Position numbers and translations under genes: made by a program. 54,010 bases of DNA from an uncultured Flavobacteriales bacterium (GTDB lineage: Bacteria > Bacteroidota > Bacteroidia > Palsa-965), in contig CAIQQJ010000037.1 in assembly GCA_903873905.1 (NCBI GenBank), positions 1-54,010 of the forward strand, given 5' to 3'. This document shows positions 17,214 through 26,530 of the stretch, piece after piece (the first letter of the stretch is position 1; each line of letters begins with the position of its first letter). The notes below the pieces were generated by a model. That model did not search any database, had not been told where the DNA came from, and was given only the letters and a program-made list of their open reading frames with translations.

Positions 17214-19250
17214 ATGAAAAAGTACATCTTCCTTTTTCCTTTTTTTCTTTTCATTGTCAATGGTTATTCCCAAAACAGAAGATCCGATTCATTGGTAAAA
17301 GTTTTGCAAAACGTGAATCGTTTGCAAGATGGCTTTACAAAAGACACGGCTCGTATAAATGCCTTGGCGGAAGTGGCGTGGGAATTGCGCGTTTCGGGAA
17401 ATTTAATGTTATCATTGAAATATTCAGATTCTGCAATGACGATTCTCAAAAAAGAAATGGATCGTTGCAAAGGAAAACCTGAAATTGTGTTTCTTAAAAA
17501 GAAACGAGTAAAGGTTCAAAGTAATATTGCGCTGGTAAATCACAACCAGGGAAATTATGCCGAAGCGTTAAAAATTTATTATTCGATCCTTCCGTTATGT
17601 GAACAAGCTCATGACTCAACGGATATTATTGTGATGTATAATAATATTGGAAATGTGTTCATTGCCCAGCGAAACAAGGAAGAGGCCATGGATAGTTACA
17701 CAAAGGCGCTTGCTATTGCTGAAAAAAGCAAGTACAAGAACATTGCAAGCATTTATGATAACCTGGGAATTCTATATGCACAAGATGGCAAATACGCGGA
17801 AGCAAAAAAATATTTTAAAATTGGATTGGAGCATAATATCCAGGTAGGTTACAAACCCCAAATAGCATCCTCCTACAATAACCTTGGTTCCCTATCATTG
17901 GCAGAAAATAATTTGGATGAGGCGCTTCATTATTTTCAACTTGCCTTGGAAATGAAGATAGAAGCGGGAGATAAAACCTACTTGCCTTCAACTTACCTCA
18001 GTATTGGAGATGCTTATATTGCCAAAAAGGATTATTTCAATGCAGAGAAAAATTACAAAATGGGTTTAGCCTATTCGCTTGAAACTGGAGGTCGCGAGTG
18101 GACTGTTTCCCTATACAGCGCACTCGCTGATCTTTTTAAGGCAAAAGGAGATTACAAAAACGCCTATGAAAATCAGACACTTTACGTTGTTTATCATGAC
18201 AGTATTCAGAATCAAGAGAACACAAAAAAAAGCATTCAGGCAAAAGTTCAATATGAATACGACAAAAAAGCCGCTGCCGATTCTGTTTCAAATGCAGAAG
18301 CTGAAAAAGTAAAAGATGCGGAATTGACTGCAAAAAATTTCCAACTTGAAAAAGAACAAACGCAACGTTATGGATTGTATGGTGGTGTCGTATTGCTTTT
18401 GGTTTTTGGCGCGTTCATGTTGAATCGGGTTCAAGTAACAAGAAAACAAAAACGAATCATTGAACATCAAAAGGAAATTGTGGAGGAGAAACAAAAGGAA
18501 ATTGTTGACAGCATCAATTATGCTCAAAGAATTCAATCCGCAATTCTTCCTGATCCAAGTGAAATTGGCAATGTTTTTACAGATGCCTTTATTTTTTTCA
18601 AGCCAAAAGATATTGTGAGTGGAGATTTTTTCTGGATGGCTACAATAAACGAATATAATTTTATTGTTGCCGCCGATTGCACAGGGCATGGAGTTCCAGG
18701 TGGCTTCATGAGCATGTTGGGCTCATCTCTGTTGAATGAAATAATTATTGAGAAAAAAATCATTGAGCCAGGAGAAATCCTTGATATGCTACGTGTCAAA
18801 ATAATTCTTGCATTGAAACAGAAAGGTGATTCGGGAGAGAACAAGGATGGAATGGATATGGTGTTGTGTCGCTTCAACAAAAAAAAGAAAGAATTGGTTT
18901 TTGCCGCAGCGAACAATCCATTATGGATGATACGTTCAGGTGAAATGCAAGAATGGAAAGCCGACAAACAGCCTGTTGGGATTTTTACTGGCGAACAAAA
19001 AATGTTTTCGCAACAATCCATTTCTCTTCAGGATGGAGATTCAATTTATCTGTTTACCGATGGCTTTGCAGATCAGTTCGGTGGTCCCAAAGGAAAAAAA
19101 TTCAAGTACAAACAAATGCAGGATCTGTTGTTGGAAAATTCAACATTATCAATGAAGGAACAGGAAGTTTGTCTTGAAAATGATTTTCAAACCTGGAAAG
19201 GAAATCTCGATCAGGTGGATGATGTTTGTGTTATTGGAATAAAAATTTAA
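17214..19250 (+). CDS. TPR sensor with SpoIIE/PP2C phosphatase domain
   Basis: 678 residues from ATG 17214 (MKKYIFLFPFFLFIVNGYSQ, signal peptide); an upstream TTG is less likely. About six TPR units occupy residues 100-340 (for example IMYNNIGNVFIAQRNKEEAMDSYTKAL). One membrane helix (about 390-405, YGGVVLLLVFGAFML) and a charged coiled coil (IIEHQKEIVEEKQKEIVDS) lead to a PPM/SpoIIE phosphatase domain (about 460-678). Metal-binding acidic motifs are visible: VSGDFFWM, AADCTGHGVPGGFMSMLG, DGMDMVLC, FTDGFADQFGG. The layout is an extracytoplasmic TPR sensor signalling to a cytoplasmic Ser/Thr phosphatase, which typically acts on anti-anti-sigma factors. The next gene starts 12 nt downstream. 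Confidence 0.9.
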   Translation: MKKYIFLFPFFLFIVNGYSQNRRSDSLVKVLQNVNRLQDGFTKDTARINALAEVAWELRVSGNLMLSLKYSDSAMTILKKEMDRCKGKPEIVFLKKKRVKVQSNIALVNHNQGNYAEALKIYYSILPLCEQAHDSTDIIVMYNNIGNVFIAQRNKEEAMDSYTKALAIAEKSKYKNIASIYDNLGILYAQDGKYAEAKKYFKIGLEHNIQVGYKPQIASSYNNLGSLSLAENNLDEALHYFQLALEMKIEAGDKTYLPSTYLSIGDAYIAKKDYFNAEKNYKMGLAYSLETGGREWTVSLYSALADLFKAKGDYKNAYENQTLYVVYHDSIQNQENTKKSIQAKVQYEYDKKAAADSVSNAEAEKVKDAELTAKNFQLEKEQTQRYGLYGGVVLLLVFGAFMLNRVQVTRKQKRIIEHQKEIVEEKQKEIVDSINYAQRIQSAILPDPSEIGNVFTDAFIFFKPKDIVSGDFFWMATINEYNFIVAADCTGHGVPGGFMSMLGSSLLNEIIIEKKIIEPGEILDMLRVKIILALKQKGDSGENKDGMDMVLCRFNKKKKELVFAAANNPLWMIRSGEMQEWKADKQPVGIFTGEQKMFSQQSISLQDGDSIYLFTDGFADQFGGPKGKKFKYKQMQDLLLENSTLSMKEQEVCLENDFQTWKGNLDQVDDVCVIGIKI

Positions 19251-19261
19251 TATTACTTGTT

Positions 19262-20530
19262 GTGATAAAAAACATTTTCTGCTTTTTGTTTGTCATTTTT
19301 TCATTTCAAATTTCATTCGCTCAGCAAAGACCGAATCGGCAAATGTCAGAGCCACCACTGCGTGTTCATCTTGGTGAGTGGCGAGGATCGCTGGCGTTAA
19401 ACGACACGACAGAATTGCCATTTACGTTTTCTGTTGAGCTTCAACCAGAAGGCTATTCCTTAACGCTTCACAACGCCGCAGAGAATATTGAAGTTGAAAG
19501 TTTATTCGTCACGAAAGATTCCATCAATTGGCACATGCCTGTTTTTGATTCTTGGTTCAAATGCAAAATTGATTCCCTTGGAGGATTTCAAGGAACATTT
19601 TTCAATAATTCTTCCAGCAGATCGTATCAATTGAAATTTCATGCGCAATACAATTTGCCAAGATTTCCATTATGTAAATCGTGTTACAAAACGTGCAACT
19701 TCAATGGAAAATGGGAATGTGATTTTTCGCCTGGAACAAAAGACAGCAGCATGGCGATTGGACTGTTCAATAATTTTGGAAATGGAACAGCAGGGACTTT
19801 TCTTACGGAATCAGGTGATGATCGATTTCTTGAAGGCGGCTTAACGGATGCCTGTACATTAACGCTATCTAGTTTCGATGGCTCACACGCTTTTCTTTTT
19901 AAAGCGAAACAAAATCACGATGGAACAATTCATGGTGATGCTTGGTATGGAAAATTTGGGCATGAAAAGTGGATTGCAAAACGAAATGAAAATTTTCAAT
20001 TGCGTGATCCACAAAAATTGACTTATGTAAAAGACTCCTCCAACATCAATTTTACTTTCAATGATCTCAATGGAAATCCGGTTTCACTTTCCGATCCAAA
20101 ATTCGAAGGGAAAGTTGTGATTGTGCAAATCATGGGAAGTTGGTGTCCGAATTGCATGGATGAAACGGCGTGGATGGAGGAGGCTTATAAAAAATACAAT
20201 GCACAAGGTTTGGAAATTATCGGACTTGCGTTTGAACGTTCTGCAGATACGGCAAAAGCGAATGCAAATATTCGTCGACTGAAAGCACACTATGGTGTTG
20301 ATTACACATTACTCAACACAGGGAAGTCTGGAGCGAAAGGTGCAGCAGAGAGTTTGCCATTTCTAAATGCAATTATGTGTTTTCCAACAACAATTTATAT
20401 TGACAGATTGGGAACTGTGAGAATGGTTTACACGGGATATAATGGTCCCGCTACAGGAGCGGCTTATGAAAAAGAGTCTGCTGAAACATTACGTTTGATT
20501 CAACTATTGTTATCAGAAAAAGCGAAATAG
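19262..20530 (+). CDS. TlpA-like thiol-disulfide protein with N-terminal beta domain
   Basis: 422 residues from GTG 19262 (MIKNIFCFLFVIFSFQISFA-QQ), chosen because it lies after the upstream stop and starts a signal peptide. Residues about 30-250 form an unrecognised beta-rich domain with conserved Cys (CKSCYKTC). The C-terminal part (about 260-420) is a TlpA/ResA-like thioredoxin fold with W294-C295-P-N-C298 and a cis-Pro region FPTTIYID. Such proteins reduce or exchange disulfides in the periplasm. Coexpression with the SpoIIE phosphatase gene (12-nt gap) is likely. The N-terminal domain may be the target-binding part. Confidence 0.85.
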   Translation: MIKNIFCFLFVIFSFQISFAQQRPNRQMSEPPLRVHLGEWRGSLALNDTTELPFTFSVELQPEGYSLTLHNAAENIEVESLFVTKDSINWHMPVFDSWFKCKIDSLGGFQGTFFNNSSSRSYQLKFHAQYNLPRFPLCKSCYKTCNFNGKWECDFSPGTKDSSMAIGLFNNFGNGTAGTFLTESGDDRFLEGGLTDACTLTLSSFDGSHAFLFKAKQNHDGTIHGDAWYGKFGHEKWIAKRNENFQLRDPQKLTYVKDSSNINFTFNDLNGNPVSLSDPKFEGKVVIVQIMGSWCPNCMDETAWMEEAYKKYNAQGLEIIGLAFERSADTAKANANIRRLKAHYGVDYTLLNTGKSGAKGAAESLPFLNAIMCFPTTIYIDRLGTVRMVYTGYNGPATGAAYEKESAETLRLIQLLLSEKAK

Positions 20531-20623
20531 TATTTGATTTTTAATCATCAATTGGTTTTTGTAAATGCAAAAGAGGCACTCTTGCCCGAGTACCCCTTTC
20601 GCAGCTAACCAAACCAAGCCCGC

Positions 20624-23600
20624 TTATTTTAGTAAAGAGAAACTTCCGGTTAAGCGGTGTGAATGGCCCCTGAAATCCTGGACCAATATTTTGTAGACAT
20701 AAACATCCTGTTGTGCTATAACACTACCGTTTTTTGCACGGCCATCCCATCCCGTATTGATATCATTTGAAGTGAAAATTAAATTCCCCCACCTGTCGAA
20801 CACCATCATTGAGAAGCTGTTGATCTCTGAGCCGTATGCGAAGAAAACGTCATTGTTTCCGTCACCATTGGGAGTGAATGCATTCGGAACATAGAAGGTA
20901 AATTCAGGTTCAACAATTACTGGCATTTCGGTTGTGTCGGCACATCCACCATTTGAAGTTGCGATGAGTCGAACATTGTATGTGCCTTTTTGTGCATAGG
21001 TGTGTGCTGGACTTGGAATGTTGTCTGTGGTGTTGTCACCGAAATCCCATTGCCATCCGATGGTGTTCATTGAACAATCGTTTTCGAATTGAAAAGTTGG
21101 TTCAAGTTCACTCACTACATTGTCTGTAACCTCGAAGTGGGAATGCGGTGAAGCATAAATTATCACATTCGCGAGGGTACTTCCTGTTCCAATGCAACCA
21201 TAAATTGAAGTGATCGTAACGGTTACATTATATGTTCCACTTCCTTCATAATTGTGTGAAATGTTATTTCCGGTTCCTGTCAAACTATCACCGAAATTCC
21301 AAGAATAAAAATCACCAGTATTATTTTGATTAGTATCATTGAAAATCATAGCTACACGATCACAACCAGATAAAACTTGTGGTTGAAGTGTAACTGCAGG
21401 AATGGGATTGACACTTATGGTTGTATTATTTGACACCGTCATTCCACACTGGTTGGAAACAGTAACTTGATAAGTTGTTGTATTATTCGGTTGTACTGTA
21501 AACGGTCCGCCATTTGTCCAGTTCTGATTATTCCAAATCCAAGTGAGTGAACCTGTGTTTCCACTTGTTGATGCACCAACTGTTGCAGTTGCACCAGCAC
21601 ACAAATTTGAGGCTGCTGTCATTGAAAGATTAAGTAGGGTAAGTTCGTATACATCAATCAGAATATTTGTGCTTGCACTCGTGCATCCATTTGCGTCTGT
21701 TGCACTTACAACATAGTTTGTGGAACTCATTGGATAAACAGTGTGTGAAGAATTATTTCCAAGATTATTATTCCAAGAATAAGCAAATGGAGCAGTTCCT
21801 CCTGTAGCGATAACTCCTACAAGTGCAGGTAATCCTGGACAAACGGTATCTCCTGCGAATGGGCTTATGGTAAACGTTGCTGGTTGAGAAATGAAAACAG
21901 TACTGACAGTGGCACAACCATGCGCATCGGTAACAGTTACAGTGTAATTTCCTGCGATTACTCCGACGGCTGCTGCATTGTATTGAGTTGGATTTGTATT
22001 CCAGATGTAATTATAGGGCGCAGTTCCACCACTTGCATTTACAGAAGCACTTCCATTATTTCCACCATTACACGAAACGTTTTGTGAATTTGCGATGCCA
22101 GCAGAAAGTGGAGCCGGTTGTGTGATGATTGCAGGTGGTGTAATTATACAACCATTCGCATCTGTTGTAGTTGCTGTGTAATTTCCAGCCACGAGATTCA
22201 CAGCGCTATTCCCAAATTGTATTGGATTTGTGTTCCAACTTGTATTGTAAGGGGGCGTACCACCGGATAATATTATTTGGGCTGACCCATTTATACCTCC
22301 GTTGCAGGTAACAGAAGTTACATTTACAGTTCCAATCAACATTTGTGGTTCTGTAATGTTAACCGTTCCCGAAGAAACACATCCATTCGCATCTGTTACC
22401 AAAACGGAATATAATCCTGCAGTAAGTGACGAGGCTGTAGCTGTAGATTGTGATGGCGAGGAATTCCAACTGTAAACATAAGGACCGGTTCCGCCTGAAG
22501 CATTGACGGTTGCAACAGCATTGTTTCCACCAAAACAGGAAATGTTTCCAACAATTGAAGCTGCTGTGTTCAATGGACTTGCAGGTTGTGTTATGGTAAT
22601 AGTCAATGTGGAAATACAGCCACTTGCAGTTAAGACGGTTACACTATAAGTTCCTGCGGTCAATCCATTGATTGAACTTGCGGTTGTGTTATTAGACCAC
22701 AAGTAAGTATAAGGACCTTGACCGCCATTTACTGTAAGGGAGGCGCTACCATTATTCCCACTGTAACATGGTACATCGACAACTGTTGCATTTACATTGG
22801 CATTAGAAGTGCCTGGAGATATTGTTGTACTTGCTGTTGATGTGCATCCTGTAGCATCCGTAACAACAACTGAATAATTTCCAGCGGTCAATCCATTCGC
22901 ATTCGGATTATTTCCTCCATTGGGGGACCATATATAATTGTATGGACCATTTCCTCCTACAACTGAAACAGAAGCGCTTCCGTTCGAAGCACCACAGTTT
23001 GCGCTTTGTGAAGTGATGTTTAATGCGAAACCTGTTACTGTAATGCAAAAGGCAAATGTTTGTGAACCAGTATAAGGACAAGCGTCATCTGTAACGGTAA
23101 TTGTAAAACAGTAAGGAGTGTTACTGATATTCACAGCAGATGGTGTCCAAGAAAAAGTTCCTGTTGGAGTGGGACCACCTGTTGTTGTAAATGTTGCGCC
23201 GGGGATTGCGCCATTCCAAGTAACGGTAAGATTATCTCCTGCATCAGGATCGGATGAGTTGATGTAGAAGCTTAAAGAATTTCCCGCGCAAACCGACGCG
23301 CTATATGTATTACCACCATTTATTCCGGTGATAGTCGGCAAATTATTTGTGCAATTAATCGTATGTAATTGAATGTCGCGAACAACACTTCCGATCCAAA
23401 CACCATTTCTCCACTCATCAACACGAACTGCCATTACCGTTACAATGATCTGTGTTGGATTCATGCAGATGTCGCCTGTTACATTATTAAAGGAAACAGC
23501 AGGAGAAGAAAGTACAGGTTGTAAGGCGGAATAAGGAGCGATGTAGGTAACAAAAGTTGTTGGTCCTGTAGCAGGATTTACCAGTGTGTAGGAAAGCGAA

Positions 23601-24193
23601 TCGCCATCAGGATCAACAGCACCATGATTGAAACAATAACTTTGACCGGAACAAATAAACGGGACCGGAATATTTGAAAACGTTGGAGAGCTGTTGCACG
23701 GCGCATCTACATTATTAAGATGTGATTCAATGTAAATGTTTTGTCCTCCAGGATTAACGATGGTGTTGATTGCGGCATTTCGGCAACAAAGTGTAAATGA
23801 GAAAACCCAATCTGTGCACGCTTGTGGTAATTGTACGTTTCCTTCATAGATCCATTCTTGCACTCCGGGATTTTGCCCACCATTGCAAACCGTTAACATG
23901 TTCGGACAAATTGGGGTAACATCTTGTCCTGTTCCAGGAATCGGGTTTAGTGTTGCTGTTAAATTTTGTGCGCAATTAATTGATGAAATATCAATTGTAA
24001 CATTAGACGGCGCACTTACTCCGGAACAATCCCGATAAAATGCTAACCGTAAGCGGTAATTATTTCCGCCAAGACATGTGTAAGTTAAATCACCACCTTG
24101 CGCGTGCGAAGCATATGCTTCTGTGTTTGTTTGGATGAAAGCAATAATTAAACAAATGAGTATTCTCCATCCATGTGTGTAGATGTTTTTCAT
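20624..24193 (-). CDS. Large T9SS cargo protein with SprB-type repeats, PKD domains and type B sorting domain
   Basis: 1189 residues. A signal peptide (to about 29) is followed by the conserved opening SHAQGGDLTYTCLGG and RLAFYRDCSG, found in many gliding-associated cargo proteins. Residues about 385-760 hold five SprB-like repeats of about 70 residues (motif NGSASV..GGTAPYNYIWN..AGNYTVTVTDAHGC..ITQP in pieces), then Ig-like units and two PKD domains (YSWNFGDS, WQWDFGDN). The C terminus is the CHU_C/gliding-associated type B domain: VPNAFTPNGDGNNDVF, VFDRWGNLIF, WDGRAKNG, YKILVQD. It is exported by T9SS and is a candidate adhesin. Function is inferred from repeats only. Confidence 0.88.
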   Translation of the reverse strand: MKNIYTHGWRILICLIIAFIQTNTEAYASHAQGGDLTYTCLGGNNYRLRLAFYRDCSGVSAPSNVTIDISSINCAQNLTATLNPIPGTGQDVTPICPNMLTVCNGGQNPGVQEWIYEGNVQLPQACTDWVFSFTLCCRNAAINTIVNPGGQNIYIESHLNNVDAPCNSSPTFSNIPVPFICSGQSYCFNHGAVDPDGDSLSYTLVNPATGPTTFVTYIAPYSALQPVLSSPAVSFNNVTGDICMNPTQIIVTVMAVRVDEWRNGVWIGSVVRDIQLHTINCTNNLPTITGINGGNTYSASVCAGNSLSFYINSSDPDAGDNLTVTWNGAIPGATFTTTGGPTPTGTFSWTPSAVNISNTPYCFTITVTDDACPYTGSQTFAFCITVTGFALNITSQSANCGASNGSASVSVVGGNGPYNYIWSPNGGNNPNANGLTAGNYSVVVTDATGCTSTASTTISPGTSNANVNATVVDVPCYSGNNGSASLTVNGGQGPYTYLWSNNTTASSINGLTAGTYSVTVLTASGCISTLTITITQPASPLNTAASIVGNISCFGGNNAVATVNASGGTGPYVYSWNSSPSQSTATASSLTAGLYSVLVTDANGCVSSGTVNITEPQMLIGTVNVTSVTCNGGINGSAQIILSGGTPPYNTSWNTNPIQFGNSAVNLVAGNYTATTTDANGCIITPPAIITQPAPLSAGIANSQNVSCNGGNNGSASVNASGGTAPYNYIWNTNPTQYNAAAVGVIAGNYTVTVTDAHGCATVSTVFISQPATFTISPFAGDTVCPGLPALVGVIATGGTAPFAYSWNNNLGNNSSHTVYPMSSTNYVVSATDANGCTSASTNILIDVYELTLLNLSMTAASNLCAGATATVGASTSGNTGSLTWIWNNQNWTNGGPFTVQPNNTTTYQVTVSNQCGMTVSNNTTISVNPIPAVTLQPQVLSGCDRVAMIFNDTNQNNTGDFYSWNFGDSLTGTGNNISHNYEGSGTYNVTVTITSIYGCIGTGSTLANVIIYASPHSHFEVTDNVVSELEPTFQFENDCSMNTIGWQWDFGDNTTDNIPSPAHTYAQKGTYNVRLIATSNGGCADTTEMPVIVEPEFTFYVPNAFTPNGDGNNDVFFAYGSEINSFSMMVFDRWGNLIFTSNDINTGWDGRAKNGSVIAQQDVYVYKILVQDFRGHSHRLTGSFSLLK
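21650..23020 (-). repeat. Internal SprB-like repeats within the T9SS type B cargo gene
   Basis: Five to six degenerate coding repeats of about 205-210 nt, each ending in a TDAxGC motif and ITQP/ISQP linker. The DNA copies are diverged, so the array is old or under repair; unequal recombination could change copy number. Confidence 0.7.
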
Positions 24194-24553
24194 AACAAAC
24201 TCTCCTTTCAGATTTGGTTAATAAACTAAACAAAGAACTATTGGTCTAACGCCCAACAATTGCAAGGGTTTCAGAGGTTTCTAAACAAATGATTGTTGGA
24301 ATTATTTGTTATGCATGAATAGTATTTCGAAAACACTGTAAATCAGATGATCTATATCAGTGAATGAAAAGGTTACAAGAAAATGATGTAACTAAAATAT
24401 TTTCTGTTCGTAAACTACGCTTAGTTACAGAAAAAAATGTAGGAGATTATGAGGGGAAAAAGAAAGAACACGACTTTAAACTCTTCGCAGTCATCGAAAA
24501 TTGATTGACAATTGTCAATAAAGATTTGTTCTTAAAAAGCAAAATTCAATTCA
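24194..24553. other. Intergenic region upstream of the T9SS type B gene
   Basis: 360 nt between hom (3' end) and the T9SS gene start. It contains a purine-rich AAAGGAGAG about 8 nt before the ATG (a rare SD-like sequence here), a CCAACAAT...ATTGTTGG inverted pair near 24250-24295, and a 14-bp palindrome TTGACAATTGTCAA at 24505-24518. No -7 consensus box and no ORF that looks real. Confidence 0.4.
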
Positions 24554-25765
24554 TTACTCTACTTCACAAATAAACACCTTCGACTCTTTATTTCCCTTGA
24601 ATTTATAGAGTGAATTGAAGCCAACATCTGCAATGATAAAATTCATTCCTGGTGAGCGATATTCTTCCACCACATTTTTTATTTCAATTCCATCCATGTC
24701 TTTCTGTTCGTCGTAACGAATGTAAACACGAATGGTGAATTCGGTGTCGAGCAAATCTGCGCCATTGTATTTTGCTCCGAGAATGCGCTTCAGTTTTTTT
24801 AGCTTTTTATAAGAATAACGGTAATTGTAAGTCAAGGCTGAAATATCTGATAACACCGCACTACCAGTGGGATGCGATCCTGCACCTTTCCCAGTGAAAA
24901 CCTGTGTGCAAGAGAATGCCCCCTCCACTTCCACACCGTTGTATTCATACACAACCTTATAAAGCTCATCATCCGATTTTACAAAACGCGGCATTACATA
25001 AACGCGGAATTTGTCGCCTGCTTTCGCTGCACTTGCAACTAATTTAATTCGCAAACCTTTTTCACGTGCATAACGAATATCGTTGAACGTTACGTTTTGA
25101 ATTCCAAGTGCAAGAATTTGTTCAGGTTTTAAAATCACTCCAAATGCATGAACGCTTAACAAACACAACTTGTACATCGTGTCGAATCCTGCAACATCCA
25201 ACCAAGGATCAATTTCTGCAAATCCAATTGATTGTGCGTCCGCCAAAATTTCACTGTAATCCTTGCTCTCCAATTCCATTCGTGTGAGAATGTAATTGGT
25301 GGTTCCATTCAAAATTCCACGAAGTGAACTCAACAACTCATTGTCGTAATACTCTTCCAATGTGCGAATGATGGGGATACTTCCACCTGCAGAAGCTTCG
25401 TAAATCAAAGCCACATTGTTTTCCTCTTGGAGTTTATACAACTCCTCGAAATAAGTCGCCAACATTTTTTTGCTCGCGCTCACCACGGCAATCTTATTTT
25501 CCATTGCTTTTTTCACAATAGCAAATGCCTCATCCGTATCGTTGATCATCTCAACAACAACATCTAGATCTTTTCGATCAAGAATATCATCCTTGGAATA
25601 AGTAATCAGCGACATGTCCACGGATCTTTTTTTCGAAGCATCTTTCACACAAATTTTCTCGATGTTCGCTTGCAGAACCTCTGAATGATTCAACACATCG
25701 TACAGTCCCTGTCCGACACAACCGAATCCGAATAATGCTACTGAAATGTTTTCTTCGTTTGACAT
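24554..25765 (-). CDS. hom: Homoserine dehydrogenase (monofunctional)
   Basis: 403 residues. It reduces aspartate 4-semialdehyde to homoserine, the branch to methionine and threonine. The Rossmann loop ALFGFGCVGQGLY is at residues 10-22; the catalytic region includes GGSIPIIRTL, GILNGTTNYILTRM and GFAEIDPWLDVAGFDTMYKL. The usual HK of this last motif is YK here. The C-terminal part lacks a clear ACT domain, and no aspartokinase is fused. It is last in the sulfur operon, 117 nt after cysH, which fits a role in supplying homoserine as acceptor for reduced sulfur; a repeat fills the gap, so independent transcription is possible. Confidence 0.93.
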   Translation of the reverse strand: MSNEENISVALFGFGCVGQGLYDVLNHSEVLQANIEKICVKDASKKRSVDMSLITYSKDDILDRKDLDVVVEMINDTDEAFAIVKKAMENKIAVVSASKKMLATYFEELYKLQEENNVALIYEASAGGSIPIIRTLEEYYDNELLSSLRGILNGTTNYILTRMELESKDYSEILADAQSIGFAEIDPWLDVAGFDTMYKLCLLSVHAFGVILKPEQILALGIQNVTFNDIRYAREKGLRIKLVASAAKAGDKFRVYVMPRFVKSDDELYKVVYEYNGVEVEGAFSCTQVFTGKGAGSHPTGSAVLSDISALTYNYRYSYKKLKKLKRILGAKYNGADLLDTEFTIRVYIRYDEQKDMDGIEIKNVVEEYRSPGMNFIIADVGFNSLYKFKGNKESKVFICEVE

Positions 25766-25804
25766 AAAGTATTGAGTATTTGGTATTTTGTATTGAGTAA
25801 TTAA

Positions 25805-25888
25805 TTTGTCAGGCTGAGTGTCCCGGCAAACTGATTTGTTTTTGTTTTATAAAAATTCTCTATTGACGGGATGTATCGAAGCCTACAA
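25805..25888 (-). repeat. Stop-codon-anchored hairpin repeat, copy at cysH 3' end
   Basis: On the minus strand the cysH stop TAG is followed directly by GCTTCGATACATCCCG, about 40 AT-rich nt, then CCGGGACACTCAGCCTGACAAA. CCCG/CGGG can pair. The same block order follows stop codons at 34386 and 35963. Confidence 0.6.
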
Positions 25889-26530
25889 ATGCAATCCACA
25901 TTCCGTTTTCGATCTGTTCACCCATCTTCCTTCTCGTCCTCTTCCCTTTACCGTGCAATGAATGCAACCGACAGATGCAAATCCATGCGCGACCAGTGGG
26001 TGTGGTGGTAGATTATTGAGCAATAAATATTCTTTAGAAGTTTTTTCTTCCATGTCAATAATTGGATAAAACTTGATGATATCTTCTTTCTGTTCAAACA
26101 CATTCATTGATTGCCGATGTGAATTTTGAGTTTGCATCAAACCGGAAACCCAAATTTCAAAACCGGGTTTTATTTTATCAAGGGGCTCCACTTTATTTAT
26201 TGAACAACACAAATCAGGGTCCTTGCTCCAAGTATGATCTTCACGTGTGAATTTATTTTTCCATTCTTCTGGTTGAACATCTATAACATGCAAACCCAAT
26301 AATTCCGTCAGCTGATCTTTGTATTGTAATGTTTCTGCAAAATGATAAGTGGTATCGAGAAATTGAACTGCTTGTGCAGAATTTACTTTATTGAAAAGAT
26401 GCAGAAGAATAGCAGAACTTGTTCCGAACGAAGAAGTAAAAAGCACACGACTGAAATCACCATAGAGTGCGCGAATGCGTTCTTCCGGTGACAAAGTGCG
26501 ATACTTTTCGTTTAGAGAATCTAAGTTCAT
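25883..26530 (-). CDS. cysH: 4Fe-4S adenylylsulfate (APS) reductase type CysH
   Basis: 215 residues. The start ATG 26530 overlaps the upstream stop as ATGA, which decides it over an upstream ATG in the same frame. The PAPS reductase fold has the P-loop-like FTSSFGTSSAILLHLF. A CC pair (DLCCSINKVEPL) and a CIHCTVKGRGREGRW motif give the CC...CxxC set that ligates a [4Fe-4S] cluster in enzymes reducing APS rather than PAPS; the C-terminal KTECGLHL holds the catalytic Cys. The product is sulfite, the substrate of the sulfite reductase in the same operon. Consistent with the lack of any APS kinase here, though ATP sulfurylase is also not in the window. Confidence 0.93.
   Translation of the reverse strand: MNLDSLNEKYRTLSPEERIRALYGDFSRVLFTSSFGTSSAILLHLFNKVNSAQAVQFLDTTYHFAETLQYKDQLTELLGLHVIDVQPEEWKNKFTREDHTWSKDPDLCCSINKVEPLDKIKPGFEIWVSGLMQTQNSHRQSMNVFEQKEDIIKFYPIIDMEEKTSKEYLLLNNLPPHPLVAHGFASVGCIHCTVKGRGREGRWVNRSKTECGLHL

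Noticed and set aside
21650-23020. Regularly spaced repeats that could suggest a CRISPR array
   Set aside because: The period is about 207 nt, the units are diverged and in frame; they encode SprB-like protein repeats.
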